Shown here: positions 34,598 through 45,452 of the stretch, in pieces
Layout: each line of letters starts with the position of its first letter
Position numbering within the stretch: the first letter of the stretch is position 1
Assembly: GCA_035772735.1 (NCBI GenBank)
Contig: JASDFA010000008.1
Location: 9,429,001-9,493,000, forward strand
Origin: Datura wrightii
Taxonomy: Eukaryota > Streptophyta > Magnoliopsida > Solanales > Solanaceae
Reading direction: 5' to 3'
DNA: 64,000 bases
The notes under the pieces: model-generated
What the model saw: the letters and a program-made list of their open reading frames with translations, nothing else
What the model was told of the DNA's origin: nothing
The model's database searches: none
Position numbers and translations under genes: made by a program

Positions 34598-36955
34598 TGT
34601 CACGCTCCGAGACTACACCCTGGACGTAACATGGTACTTGAAGTCACAAGTGACCCCAAGTCAACCCATGTTCTATCATGCACTGGTATTCTGAGTAAAA
34701 CAAGCACAACGGAAATTTAAAATAATAACATAATGGTATATTATGAAAGTTTAAAATAAAACTTAAAACATGAAAACTAAACATCTGTAGGTCTGAAAGC
34801 CTTCTAACTGATGAATTATTGGGACAGGCCCCCAGCTAACTCTAAGTCTAAAGAAAAACTGCAACTGACTATAATAAAATGAAAATAAGGCCCTCGAATG
34901 ATGAGGTCTCACACTTAATCTGTGGCTGAGGAGGAGCTGAAACGTGGTGACTAACACTGTTGGATCTAGGAACCTACAACTATATCATGAAACAATACAG
35001 CATAAAAGTATGCGTCAGTACTTTGAATGTACTGTGTAAGTGAGAGGTATAAATAACATGAAAGAACTAGTAACTGAGCCGAAATGACATGAAATGACCA
35101 AATGAAAATACTAAAAACTGAAATAACTAGAATATAACTGATATGGTCTATATTGACCTTGGCTGATCGTCATAAACATGCCTTAAGTCTGAAATACTTA
35201 GTCTGAGATACTAGACAAAACTGATCTTAACTAAACTAAACTCAGAAATTTGAAAGTGACTAAACTGACTAGTTGGAGAGTCTATAACTTACATATAAGC
35301 AGGTGAGTTAGACTTGGAGTCCGATGTATTCACCCCACCGGTAGGACCCAATATCTATTGCTAGGGTATAAAGGCATGAACTGGGTGATCACAAACGTCT
35401 GGGGCCAATCAGGCCAAATAATACTGTAACCTACGTTGGCAACGTAGTTCTGGGAATCTAGGTGAGCTAGAACCCCAGCCCGCTCTGTGCTAAGTCTTAC
35501 TCCCACTGGAAACCTATATTGAACTGCTATGTTGACAGCTCAAAATTGGGGTCCAAGACTAGTCAGGTACATATAACTGAAAGTACACTTTGAGTCTAAT
35601 CGGACTAGATTCTAAAATTGGGTTCTAAAGTGGTCAGAGCTACTTATCTGGAACATCATACCAATCCAAGAACAAACTGTAAACTGAACTGGGGTACTGG
35701 GGCTAGTTAGAGCTATATATCTAAAATGTCATGACCGCCTAATAGACTAAAAACTAGATTTTTTGTTTGATTTTGATAACTGGGATGCACCACTAACACC
35801 TTGGGAAAAGACAACAGTCAAACTGATCAGTTGATAATTTATGAATAGTTCTGATGAGGTTCTATGTTCTACTAAACTGAATTAGTAAGCAGCAAATAGA
35901 AAACTCAATTCATTCCAACAACACGGGAACTCCATAATATAGCAAAATCTGAAGAATTAAAGAAATCTCATTCAAAAAGGCTAAAATCATTCTTATCAAT
36001 GGAATAATTTCTCAACATATATATAATGAGAATTACTAGGAAACTCAGCCCAAAATGTACTTCACAAACTGGACGAAATTTAACACACAAATAGCCTTTA
36101 CTCGAAAATTTAGGGCTTAAATTCCCTTTTGCAAGAACATCAAAAATTTACTTGGGAACTGATAAAGATCATATGAATAATAAACATGGATAATAACTCA
36201 ATTTAAATTAACAAAAACCAATGTGAAATCTCTTCATATTCAAAAATCTCAAGGCAAATCTAATAGGGAAATTATGGGAGGGTTTTAGGGGACACAACAA
36301 AAAGACAATTCCCTTGTTGAATTCCCACATACCTGACTAAAATCCTTCCACAGAAGAAGCTTCAACTACTGCAAGAGATAAGAAGCCCTAGTCTTGCTTA
36401 GAGGGTTCTTGAGAGGAGAACTTTTGATGTTTCTGAGAACTACAGTGGGGAATAAGGAATGAACCATTTTTCCCCACTAAAACATCTGAAATTATTACTG
36501 AAACGATGTAGTTTAAAGCTCAGGAGAGTAGGAAATTACTAAATAGTCCTTAGAAATTCGCTGGGAAAACTGTCAGGAGACCCTAACGGGTTGTGGTGGC
36601 TGACCACGAATCGTGTTTACTCTCGTCAGGTACACTGGCTAAAAACTTAAAAAGGCTGGTAAGGGGGGACATAACGAGTCGTTACGAGGGACCACGACTC
36701 GTTGCCCCCACCCGTCAAGTACATTGGTCATCAGAATATATTTCTAACTTAGACCTGACCACGACTCGTGAAGTCCCTCGTTAGGTACAGTGCCTCCCTT
36801 CTCCAAAATGTCAAACCTCCTTCTCACGGATCATCTAACGAGTCATGGGGTCACATAAAGAGTCATTGGTGGGTCATCCTGTAGCTTTTGTACAACTTTT
36901 CCAGATTTTCAGATTTAAGTCCTGGAATTGGATTTTGAGTTACCGGGATATTACA
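34598..36955 (-). repeat. 3' LTR of element IV (about 2358 bp)
   Basis: Plus strand TGTCACGCTCCG to GGGATATTACA. U3 palindromes lie at about 36580-36860 (taacgagtcgttac at 36673, cacgactcgttgcc at 36691, cacgactcgtgaag at 36762). The conserved block is near 35005-35040. A 72-bp tandem repeat lies at 35542-35757. Confidence 0.92.
35542..35757. repeat. 72-bp tandem repeat, three units, in LTR IV
   Basis: Units start at 35542, 35614 and 35686, each with aaaattgggg or gaactgggg followed by ctagt/tggtc and aca/cttatataactg-like text. The right LTR has the same array (about 51438-51655). The units have diverged, so the duplication is older than the insertion. Confidence 0.75.
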
Positions 36956-36967
36956 ATATCTCCCCTT
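36956..36967 (-). other. Polypurine tract of element IV
   Basis: The minus strand reads ACAAGGGGAGATAT just before the 3' LTR; this is the equivalent of CCCAAGGGGGAGATAT in elements I and II. Confidence 0.85.
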
Positions 36968-37229
36968 GTAAACATTCATCCTTGAATGTTAGAAAACACA
37001 CAGGAAGCAAAAATATAGCAATCACTATTTCCAAATACTACTCATTTAACTCCACAATTTCCGGAATGACAACCTCAGTTTCAAAATACATAACTTAACT
37101 GAATTTACTTTTTATACACATATCCAAAGTCGTAAAAAAAACTTATACACAAGTATTGAATGCAACAACTAGATCAGATCCTAAGGCAAAACTAGCATTT
37201 CAAGACACAACAGAGTTAGTAGAGAGCAA
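36968..37229 (-). other. 3' non-coding segment of element IV
   Basis: AT-rich sequence between the chromodomain end and the polypurine tract; nothing else seen. Element V has the same segment at about 52908-53139. Confidence 0.7.
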
Positions 37230-38830
37230 GTGCGAGTATTTGGCCATCATATTTGCTTCAACCTCCCACGTAGCTCCTTTAACCTACTGATTTATCCATA
37301 GGACCTTGACTGAAGCTATTTCTTTATTCCCAAACTTACGAACCTGACGGTTATGGATCTAGACTGGTACCTCCTTATATGTGAGACTATCCTTTATTCC
37401 CACGCTGTCCAATGACATAACTGATGTTGGACCTCCAGTGCACTTCTTAAGAAGTGACACATGGAATACTGGGTGTACAACTGCTAGTTTTGAATGTAAC
37501 TCTAGCTCATAGGACACATTGCTGATACGCCTCAAAATTCTATATGGGTCCACATATCTCGGACTGAGTTTCCCCTTCTTTCCGAACCTCACCACCCCTT
37601 TCATAAGCAAAATTTTCAGGTATACCTAGTCATCATATGCAAACTCCAATTCTCTTCTCCGCACATCAACATAAGATTTCTTATGGCTCTGAGCTGTTTT
37701 AAACCTTTCTCGGATGAGCTGAACTTTATACATTGCCTCATGAACAGAGTCTGGCCCAATCAAGGTAGCTTCACCAAACTCGAACCACCCTATAAGAGAT
37801 CTACACCTTCTACCATACAACGCTTCAAATGAGGCCATCTAGATGCTGGAACGGTAGCTGTTGTTGTACGCAAACTCGATAAGAGGCAAACGGTCATCCC
37901 AATTACCCTCAAAATTGATCGTGCATGCTCTTAGCATATCTTTTAGGGTCTGAATGGTCTGCTCAGCTTGCCCATCGGTCTGCGGATGAAAAGCGGTGTT
38001 GAGCTTGACATTAGTGCCTAGTCCCTTCTAAAAGGATTTCCAAAAGTATGAGGTTAATAGAGCCCTGTATGAGATGATAGCCAAAGGCACCCCTGGAGGC
38101 TGACTAACTCTCGGATGAAAAGTTTAGCATAGTCCTCAGCTGAATTTGTGGCTTTGACTGGGATGAAGTGAGCTGACTTAGTCATCCGGTCTACTACTAC
38201 CCAAATTGAGTCATGATGCCGACCAGTCTGGGGTAGACCTATAACAAAGTCTATATTTACTTATTCCCACTTCCTTGTGGGTATACTGATATCTTGAGTC
38301 ATGCCTCTAGGTCTCTAGTGTTCTACCTTGACTTGCTGGCAGTTCGGGCACTGAGCTACAAATTCAGCGATATCTCTTTTCATGCTGATCCACTAGTAAA
38401 TATCTCATAAATCACAGTACATCTTAGTAGCATTAGGGTGGATGGAGTATCTTGAGCTACATGCCTCGACCAGTATCTGCTGTCTCAACTTACCAACATC
38501 CAGTACACACAACCTGCCCTGGTAACGGAGCACCCCATCTCCCCTTTGGGATAAAGCTTCTATTTCTTTTCTGAGGATTGATGCCTTAAGCTTAAGTAAG
38601 ATGGGATCCTCATCCTGTCTGGATTAAACTTCAACTACCAAGGATGAATCCGATCCACTTTGCACTACCACTCCACCTTCGGTTGAGTTCACCAGCAGCA
38701 CCCCTAAACGGGCTAGTCTAGGAACATCCCTTGCGAACTCCTTTTTGTCTTCCTCGATATCTGTTACTCCCCATAGACTGTCTGCTGAGGGCGTCAGCCA
38801 CCACATTGGCCTTGCCTAGGTGATACAGTA
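37230..38830 (-). pseudogene. Integrase with chromodomain, element IV (broken)
   Basis: Minus strand: linker LVNSTEGGVVVQSGSDSSLV near 38690-38630, zinc domain with CPNC near 38345, core with NIDFVIGL (first Asp, near 38260), and a second Asp position diverged to SHTG. The catalytic Glu is retained in TDGQAEQTIQTLKDM (near 37980). The core continues at MASFEALYGRRCRSLIGWFE (37838), then GPY-like VDPYRILRRISNVSYELELH near 37530-37475. The chromodomain runs from about DSLTYKEVPV to VKGATWEVEANMMAKY near 37390-37240. There are stops and frameshifts, but it is the only integrase here that clearly keeps the third catalytic residue. Confidence 0.9.
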
Positions 38831-39576
38831 CATTCAGGTCATTGTCCTTTAGCAGCTCCAACCACCGTCTCTGACGCAAGTTTAGGTCCTTCTGGCTAAA
38901 CACATACTGAAGGCTCTTGTGATTTCTGAACATATCCACATGGGCCCCATAAAGGTAATGTCTCCAAATTTCTAGCGTGAATAACACCGCTGCAAACTCC
39001 AAGTCATGAGGATAATTCTTCTCATAAACTTTGAGCTATCTGGAGGCATAGGCTATCACTTTGCCCCGCTGGATCAAAATGCAACCGAGTCTAACTTTGG
39101 AAGCGTTACAATAAACAACCAACCCATCTAATCCTTTTGGAAAAGTTAAGACTGGAGCAGTAGTGAGTCGAGTCTTCAACTCCTGAAAACTCTTCTCACA
39201 CTCATCACACCACTAAAGTTTTACCTTCTTCTAGGTTAACTTAGTCAGAGGAGATCCTATTGAGGAGAAACCTTCCATAAACCATTGGTAATAACCAGCC
39301 AAACCTCGGAAACTCCATATTTCAGTAGGAGAGGTATGTCTAGGCCTATCTTTCACCGCTGCTATCTTTTGAGGGTCTACTTGTACTCCTTCACCTGAGA
39401 CCACATGACCTAAGAAGTTCATGGACTTTAACCAGAATTCGCACTTGCTGAACTTAGAAAACAACTGGCGGTCCCTAAGTGTCTGCAAAGCTAACCTTTG
39501 GTTATTGGCATACTCTTCCTTATTTCTGGAGTACACCAGAATGTCATCGGTAAATACAATGACGAACATATCCAGG
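38720..39576 (-). pseudogene. RT C-terminal half and RNase H, element IV
   Basis: The minus strand begins at the VI insertion with MFVIVFTDDILVYSRNKEEY (TDD catalytic pair near 39545), then CEFWLKSMNFLGHVVSGEG, LAGYYQWFMEGFSSIGSPLT, and RNase H with VVYCNASKVRLGCIL near 39120. After that comes the linker LYHLGKANVVADALSR near 38830-38790. Some stops and one frameshift. The N-terminal half is at 48683-49010. Confidence 0.9.
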
Positions 39577-39819
39577 TATAGTGATCTTGGGCAAATTTAT
39601 ATGCCCAAGTGATACTCAAATGTGTCATTTTGCCTTGTTTATCTATCGATGTTTATACATTCTCATGTGATTTGTAATAAAATGTGAATTTATACTAACC
39701 AACATGATTAGCGTTGTTTTGAGAAAAAAATATAAAGTTATGGAGCTAAGATGCATGTTGGGAGAGATTGAGATTGGACTCAGACTCTAGCAAGGGAAAA
39801 AGCACTTGAAGGCACGAAT

Positions 39820-40062
39820 TAAAGGGGATCCGCGATATAGCCGTGTCACACTGCCATCGCAGATGCATTCTGCCTGGAAGGTGAAATTATGCCTATTTCC
39901 AGTGGAGGTGCGCGTTCGGGCCGAGGCACGTTGGCCTAGCCCCGCATTGCACGCCGTGCAACGTTGGGCCTTAATACCTGGATGACCAAATTCCAGTAAG
40001 GGTCCGCGTCAGTGGCGTGTCACGGAGGCAGTGCTCCGCGATGCACTCCGTGACACGTTGCT
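39820..40062 (+). promoter_or_regulatory. GC-rich palindromic U3 of element VI
   Basis: Two strong inverted repeats. One is of the ccgcgat...atcgcag type (near 39828-39862; better preserved in the 3' LTR as ccgcgatgg...ccatcgcgg). The other is tgtcacggag (40018-40027) with ctccgtgaca (40046-40055). They stand directly before the TATA box, and the second has an internal copy at 43835-43872. Confidence 0.7.
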
Positions 40063-40089
40063 TGTTATTCTGTGAAAAATTCCCACTAG

Positions 40090-40098
40090 TATAAATAG
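40090..40098 (+). promoter_or_regulatory. TATA box of the element VI 5' LTR
   Basis: TATAAATAG, 508 bp into the LTR and just after the U3 palindromes. In the 3' LTR the same site reads AATAAATAG (near 47770), so that copy has probably lost the box. Confidence 0.75.
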
Positions 40099-41002
40099 AA
40101 CACTTAGGTTTATTTTTAATTATTCTGATTTGGTGGAGAAGGAACGTGGGTTACAGGCAGTTGAGGGGACGAAAATCTCAGGGTTTTTCTCTATCTCCTT
40201 CTTCTTTATTTCAATTGCTTATATGATTAACACTCATTTAACGATGTTTAATCCACAAATGAGTAGCTAAATCCCCTTCTTACTGAGGTTAAGAACAATT
40301 GTATTGAAATATGATTATTGATAAATTGGTTTTTCATCTTTTCTTCCATGGTTGTTCTATTGATTCTTGTTCTTACTGCATTAATGTGTGGCCAACGTTA
40401 ATGTACATCTAAAAAGTCCGGTTTCACTCGAGAGAGCAAGAAATTGGAAAGTTGTGAATTGATAGATTATGATCTTTTCTTAGTTTGGGAAAATTGAGAA
40501 TTGATTTACCTTCAGAATAGAAATATACCTGAAGGTCGTATTAGTCAATTAAAGGATCGGTTTTGTATGGCTAGAACATGAATTTCGTTTCATCACAGAA
40601 ATGTAGGTGGAAGGTTCATGATTCTTAAGTTGGGTTAAATACAAGAGTTTTAATCCATAGGCAATAATTCTTGACTAGCAACCGGAGGAAAGATTTACCA
40701 AACTGTATCGATAATTTATTTCTCTATATGTTCATTTAACCTCAGCATGCTCATACTTATAGTTCAGACTCAATTTATATATTTGTTTTAGAATTAGTAT
40801 AAAATTAGGAAACAAAATATCAAACTCTTCTACACACTGTTGTTTGCATTTTTAGAGTTAAAGTTTATTGACACTTGAGTGGATTGTTACCCTATCCCAG
40901 TCCCTGTGGGATTGATACTTGGCTTACTTTAGCCACTTTACTACTTGTTCGACCACGTGCACTTGCGTGTAGTTATACCCAAAAATCAACCGAACAAGTT
41001 TT

Positions 41003-41020
41003 TGGTGCCGTTGCCGGGGA
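41003..41020 (+). other. Primer-binding site, tRNA-Asp (element VI)
   Basis: TGGTGCCGTTGCCGGGGA, one change from the complement of the plant tRNA-Asp 3' end, six bases after the LTR. It is diagnostic of Athila-lineage elements. Confidence 0.95.
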
Positions 41021-41145
41021 CTGGCAATTGGTAAATTTTTCTTAAGTGTTAGTTTACTATTTCTTCTTAGTGTTGACAACTTGGTCTTAGCCTGTATTTT
41101 GCAGATAACTTATTTCTGTGAACACTGGCAAGAGACAAGGAGCTG

Positions 41146-43523
41146 GTGCACTCATATTTAGAGCCGGAACAACAATTTCATCATCAAAGGAGGGAAGCTC
41201 TGGAGAAAAAGCTGCAGTTGCTCAGACAAACAATTATGGAGCAACAACAGAATCCACCAGTTGTACGTGAAATGTTAGTGCACAATGAAATGACAGCCAG
41301 GCCGGTTCGCGAAGTGGCAATCCCACATGCTAATAATGTCACATCTAGCATCCACAAACCTGAGCCAGGAGGGAGGTTCGAGCTTAAGCAGAACATGGTG
41401 CAATTGCTGCACACCAGCGGGCAGTTCACAGATCTCCCTCATGAGGATCCACAGCAACATCTCCAAAATTTCTTGGAGATAAGTGACACTTACGTCCCCG
41501 CTGGAGTGTCATCAGATTATGTCAGGATTACATTGTTCCCATTTTTACTTTTGGGAGAACCCAAGAGGTGTTCGAAAGCTGAGCCACCTAATTCTATCAC
41601 TACGTGGGATGATCTTGCAAGGAAATTCTTGATACGTTTTTTTCCATCCGGTAAAACAGCAAGACTTAGAAGTCAAATTCTAAGTTTTAAACAGAGAGAG
41701 GGAGAGAATCTGTATCAAGCTTGGGAGAGATTCAGATCTATGTTGCGGGATTGTCCTCAACATTACCAATCCAATGAAGTGATGGTGCATACTTTCATAG
41801 AGGGTTTGGAACCCCACACAAAAATTTTGCTAGACTTAGCAGCTGGGGGACAAGCATTGGAGAAAACTTATGAGGAGCTGTATACCTTGTTGAATTGGAT
41901 TTCGCAGGGAAATCCGGAGTGGAATGCGGATTTTTCAAGAGGAGGAATAAGGAAGGCAGCAGGAGTCCTAGAAGTGGATGTTTTTACAGCTATTGCTGCA
42001 CAGATAGCTGCATTGCAGAATCAACTTAATACCCACTTCAGTAACATGAGCATGAACCAGTCTCAAGCCCCAGTGAATGTAGTGCAGCAGATTTGGTGTG
42101 AAGTATGCGGGAGTAGTGAACAATCAGCTGAGTGTTATGGAGCAAATCTTGATTCGGTGAACTTTGTTGGTAATGGACAGAGAAACAACCACCTACAGTA
42201 TGGAAATAGCTACAATTCCAACTGGAGGAATCACCCGAATTTCTCTTGGGGTAGAAATAACCATCAAGGGCAAAGTTCGAGTCAGGGGGCGCAGAGGAAT
42301 CAAGGAGGGCAGCAGAACTATCAGGCACAATATAGAAGCAATAATGCACCTCCTCCACCATCATCACCCAGCATTGAGGAGATGTTCAAGACAATGATAG
42401 CTAACCAAGCTAAATTGCAGGCTCACTATGTGAAATTGGCAGCCGATGTAAAGAACAACCAGCTAGTTACCATGGCACTGGAGTATCAATTTGGGAAATT
42501 TGCTGGGGTCCAAAACACCAGGCCTAGAGGAGGACTCCCAAGCCACACGGATCCCAACCCCAAGCAGGTGAATGCAGTGACCACAAGGAGTGGCTTGCAA
42601 CTTAAAGAGGTGGAACCAGAAAGACCACCTCAACAGTCGGGAGCAACAGAAAGTGAGAGGGAGCAAAGTGATGGGAGGGTGAAGAAAAAGGAGGCTGAAC
42701 CAGAGAGACCACCACCCCCGTTCCCTCAAAGACTAAAGAAACACAAGGAGGAGGCGTGTTTCAAGAAATTCATGGAGGTGCTGAAACAGGTACATATTAA
42801 CTTACCTCTTGTTGATGTTTTGGAGGGAGTGCCGAAGTACGCAAAGTATATTAAGGACATCGTGCCGAACAAAAGTCGGTTGACTGAGTATGCTACGGTG
42901 GCTCTTACGGAGGAATGCACTTCCCGGATACAAAATAGGTTTCCCACAAAGTTCAAGGACCCTGGGAGCTTTACAATACAAATTACAATTGGGCAGAGTA
43001 TCCGAGCTCGCGGATTATGTGATTTGGGAGCGAGAATTAACTTGATGCCGGCATCGGTATTCAAGAAGTTGGGACTAGGAAGTCCTATACCAACAACAGT
43101 GATGTTGCAACTAGCGGATCATTCCTTAGCCAGACCTAATGGCATTGTGGAGGATGTGCTGGTGCAAGTGGGTTCCCTTATCTTCCCGGTAGATTTCGTC
43201 GTGCTGGATTTTGGCCAGACGCGAAAGTCCCATTTATTTTGGGACGTCCTTTCTTGGCAACCGGGAAAGCACTGATTGATGTAGCTGCAAGGCAGCTAAC
43301 CATGCGAGCACATGACAAGGTGGAGGGTTTTGATGTATACAAGGCTACCAAGCTCCCGGCTGTGTATGAGGAACTCTCGGTGATCAATGTGATTAATAAA
43401 GCTGTTGTTGTCCAGAGAGTTGAGTCATGGGAGTTATTGGGGAAACCACCAGAGAGATGTAAGCATTACTGGGGTGAGGAAGGTGGTCGAGAGAAAACGT
43501 CCGTCACCCTAGAAGATGACTGA
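41146..43523 (+). pseudogene. Athila-lineage gag-protease, element VI (near-intact, one frameshift)
   Basis: An uninterrupted frame of about 709 codons ends at 43275. Its upstream edge is a TGA at 41119 with no ATG before codon 41146, which is GTG; the original start is probably lost, or the first usable ATG is near 41235. In order: an N-terminal coiled-coil-like stretch, Gag core (ITTWDDLARKFLIRFFPSGK near 41590-41655), a CEVCG knuckle near 42100 without an evident histidine, an Asn/Gln-rich segment, a proline-rich linker (PERPPPPFPQRLKK near 42700), and the protease with DLGA at 43021. A frameshift near 43240 moves the last part (GRPFLATGKALIDVAARQL) to a frame that stays open to 43523. RT should follow but does not. 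Confidence 0.92.
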
Positions 43524-43530
43524 GCTGAAT

Positions 43531-43580
43531 GACGTCGAGTTGCGACGGTAAACCAGGCGCTGCACGGGAGGCAACCCGTG
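43531..43580 (+). other. Conserved GGGAGGCAACCC block (element VI)
   Basis: GTCGAGTTGCGACGG followed by ccaggcgctgcacgggaggc and AACCCGTG, shortly after the protease stop. It is related to the duplicated block at 7113-7285 of element A. From general familiarity with Athila/Tat-type elements this text recurs at the end of the coding region; I know of no assigned role. Confidence 0.7.
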
Positions 43581-43824
43581 AAATTTTTTTGTAAAATGTG
43601 AATAGATTTCGTAGAAAAAAAAAGAAAACAATATGAGAAAAAAGAGAAAAAAATAATTAAAAACAAAAATTTTATTTTTTATTTTAAGTGAAACCTATAA
43701 TTCTAACCAATTTCTTGTTGTGAGATGAATTTCAGGTTGAACGGAGGATAAATACGCAAAGGATCGCAAAGGAAAAATTGAGGTATGAAAAATAATAAAA
43801 AGTGGCAAAACAGTGAGCCCACGC
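43581..43824 (+). other. A/T-homopolymer-rich spacer (element VI)
   Basis: Runs of A and T (43610-43690) and no coding content, between the GGGAGGCAACCC block and the U3-like module. Confidence 0.6.
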
Positions 43825-43920
43825 GATGGCTCCATGTCACGGAGGAGGGCCTCCGTGTTACCCTCCGTGACACGTTGAAGGTAATTCTGGAATTTGCAAG
43901 AAATGGGTGAATTATATGGC
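43825..43920 (+). promoter_or_regulatory. Internal U3-like promoter module upstream of ORF2 (element VI)
   Basis: The palindrome tgtcacggag (43835-43844) with ctccgtgaca (43863-43872) and following cgttgaaggtaattctgg copies LTR text at 40018-40075 (cgttgcttgttattctg). A TATATGG lies at about 43914, near where the LTR has TATAAATAG. The module stands about 310 bp before the ORF2 start. I infer a captured or duplicated LTR promoter for ORF2. There is no expression evidence. Confidence 0.55.
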
Positions 43921-44138
43921 TTCATGTAGATAACTTTTCTTTGTTTCTCCTTGCTAAGTGCTATGGGATGAAAAGTGATCGATGGTAATGTTGTGGTTAG
44001 CTGTACGAAGTCTGAGTAGTACAAAAGAATTTATACTGTCGAATTCTCTGAATGCACTAAGCATATTTGTTATGTTTTGTTGTTTGTTTTTGGAAATGAG
44101 TATGATCTTGCCGTAATGTGGTGATTGGGGCTAAAGAC

Positions 44139-44151
44139 TAAGTGTGGGGTA
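44139..44151 (+). other. Internal polypurine-like motif 1 (element VI)
   Basis: TAAGTGTGGGGTA, identical in core to the true polypurine tract at 47245-47261; it lies 5' of ORF2. Confidence 0.75.
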
Positions 44152-44232
44152 GCCTAGCTTAACCCCAACCTTAGTCGAAGCTAATTTTAATTGGAATAAC
44201 ATTGGGACTGTCTTTTGGGTTTGACAGGAACA

Positions 44233-45452
44233 ATGGCAAGCAGGCAAGACAAGGGAAAGGGCGCATCAACATCAGGCACCGGAAGGAAAAGAATCAGACT
44301 GGGAACAGCAGTCCCAGCAGCACGAGTGGTTCCACGCGGCCAACACCGTTAATATGGAACCAGATGGGTGACAGAGGAGGGGAAGAAATGGTACGCAAAG
44401 CACAAGGAAAGCAAATACTTCCCCGAAGAACACATAGCTAGGGAACCGTTGGCATAGGAGTTCCCCAGGATTGTCCACAAGATCGAGGCAGCCGAGCTGA
44501 ACTTCATCTTTGAAGAGTCCAAGGAGTGCAACCTGCACCTAATTCAGGAATTCTACGCCAACTGGAACCTGACACTCAGAAGTCACACCATCAAGATAAG
44601 GGGCAAATAGTCACTTTTGAGCCCCATCACCTTAACGCTATCTTAGGGGTGTGGGACACAGACGCCCATGTGCTTCGACAGCTGAATATCACTCCACCAT
44701 ACACGGATATCCGGCGCACTGTGTGTGGAACTCGGTCTACAGCATGTTGGAGCAGGCATAAGGAGAGGGGCTACCATTAGACCTTGCCCTACTCACAAAT
44801 GAACAGGGAAGCCAAGATATGGATGAAGATTGTTTGTTCCTGCATGATCACGGGGGTGCATATGACAGATGTCACCGGGGATCGTGTATGCTTGGTATAC
44901 GCCCTGATGAAAGGGCTGGAGATCAATGTGGGGGCGGTGATTATCTACGCCAAGAAGAGTGCCCGTTTGCATCAAGGGCACCGGTACGGGTTTGGTGGAT
45001 TACTCACCACATTCCTGAGGGGCCTGGATATTGAGGAGGAGGCCCTTGACTACATTTCGAAGATGGAGCGGCGGGCCTTAGATGTCACCAAAACTAAGGC
45101 ACCCGACACCACTCACGGGCCAGTTCTTACACTAGCCGAGCGACATGCTCGGGATGATCAGTACATGGCTCGCATGTTTGGGATGCAGATGCTCCAGCTG
45201 CGCATAGGCGGGAGGCCGGCAACAGAAGAGGAGCTGTGGCAGCTTGAGCTAGACTACCTTTTTGGCGAAAATGCCAGGGCTCTATGCCGAGTGGGGCCAG
45301 CTTTTGTGGAGCCCACCGATGATGATGTCCCCACAGATGAGGAGACACGTCGTGATGAATCCGATGTGGAGTCAGATGATGACGATGGGGGCGATTCAGA
45401 CATGGGAGACGAGGCAGCAGCACCTAACGAAGAAGTGGAATATTTTGATTGA
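44233..45452 (+). pseudogene. ORF2, putative plant transposon protein (element VI)
   Basis: ATG at 44233 opens MASRQDKGKGASTSGTGRKR. In-frame stops follow at 44350 and near 44455, then a frameshift near 44608 and a stop at 44778. From 44781 the frame is open for about 222 codons to 45452. Conserved pieces are ECNLHLIQEFYANWNL, ITPPYTDIRRTVCG, GDRVCLVYALMKGLEINVGA and YGFGGLLTTFLRG, then a strongly acidic tail (DVESDDDDGGDSDMGDEAAA). I recognise this as the widespread family annotated putative plant transposon protein; no enzymatic motif is visible. A pyrimidine-rich tract ending in AG (44226-44227), six bases before the ATG, could be a splice acceptor. Confidence 0.8.

Larger units (their letters stand above)
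39582..40996 (+). repeat. 5' LTR of element VI (1415 bp)
   Basis: Starts TGATCTTGGGCA with a terminal hairpin (stem cttgggca/tgcccaag, 39585-39608). It has GC-rich palindromes at 39820-40062, TATAAATAG at 40090-40098, and the U5 block gtccctgtgggattgatac near 40901. It ends CAACCGAACA. Confidence 0.95.

Noticed and set aside
41003..41022. Possible tRNA-Asp gene fragment
   Set aside because: Only the complement of the last 18 bases of tRNA-Asp is present, next to an LTR; it is a primer-binding site. The same holds at 9821 and 59342.
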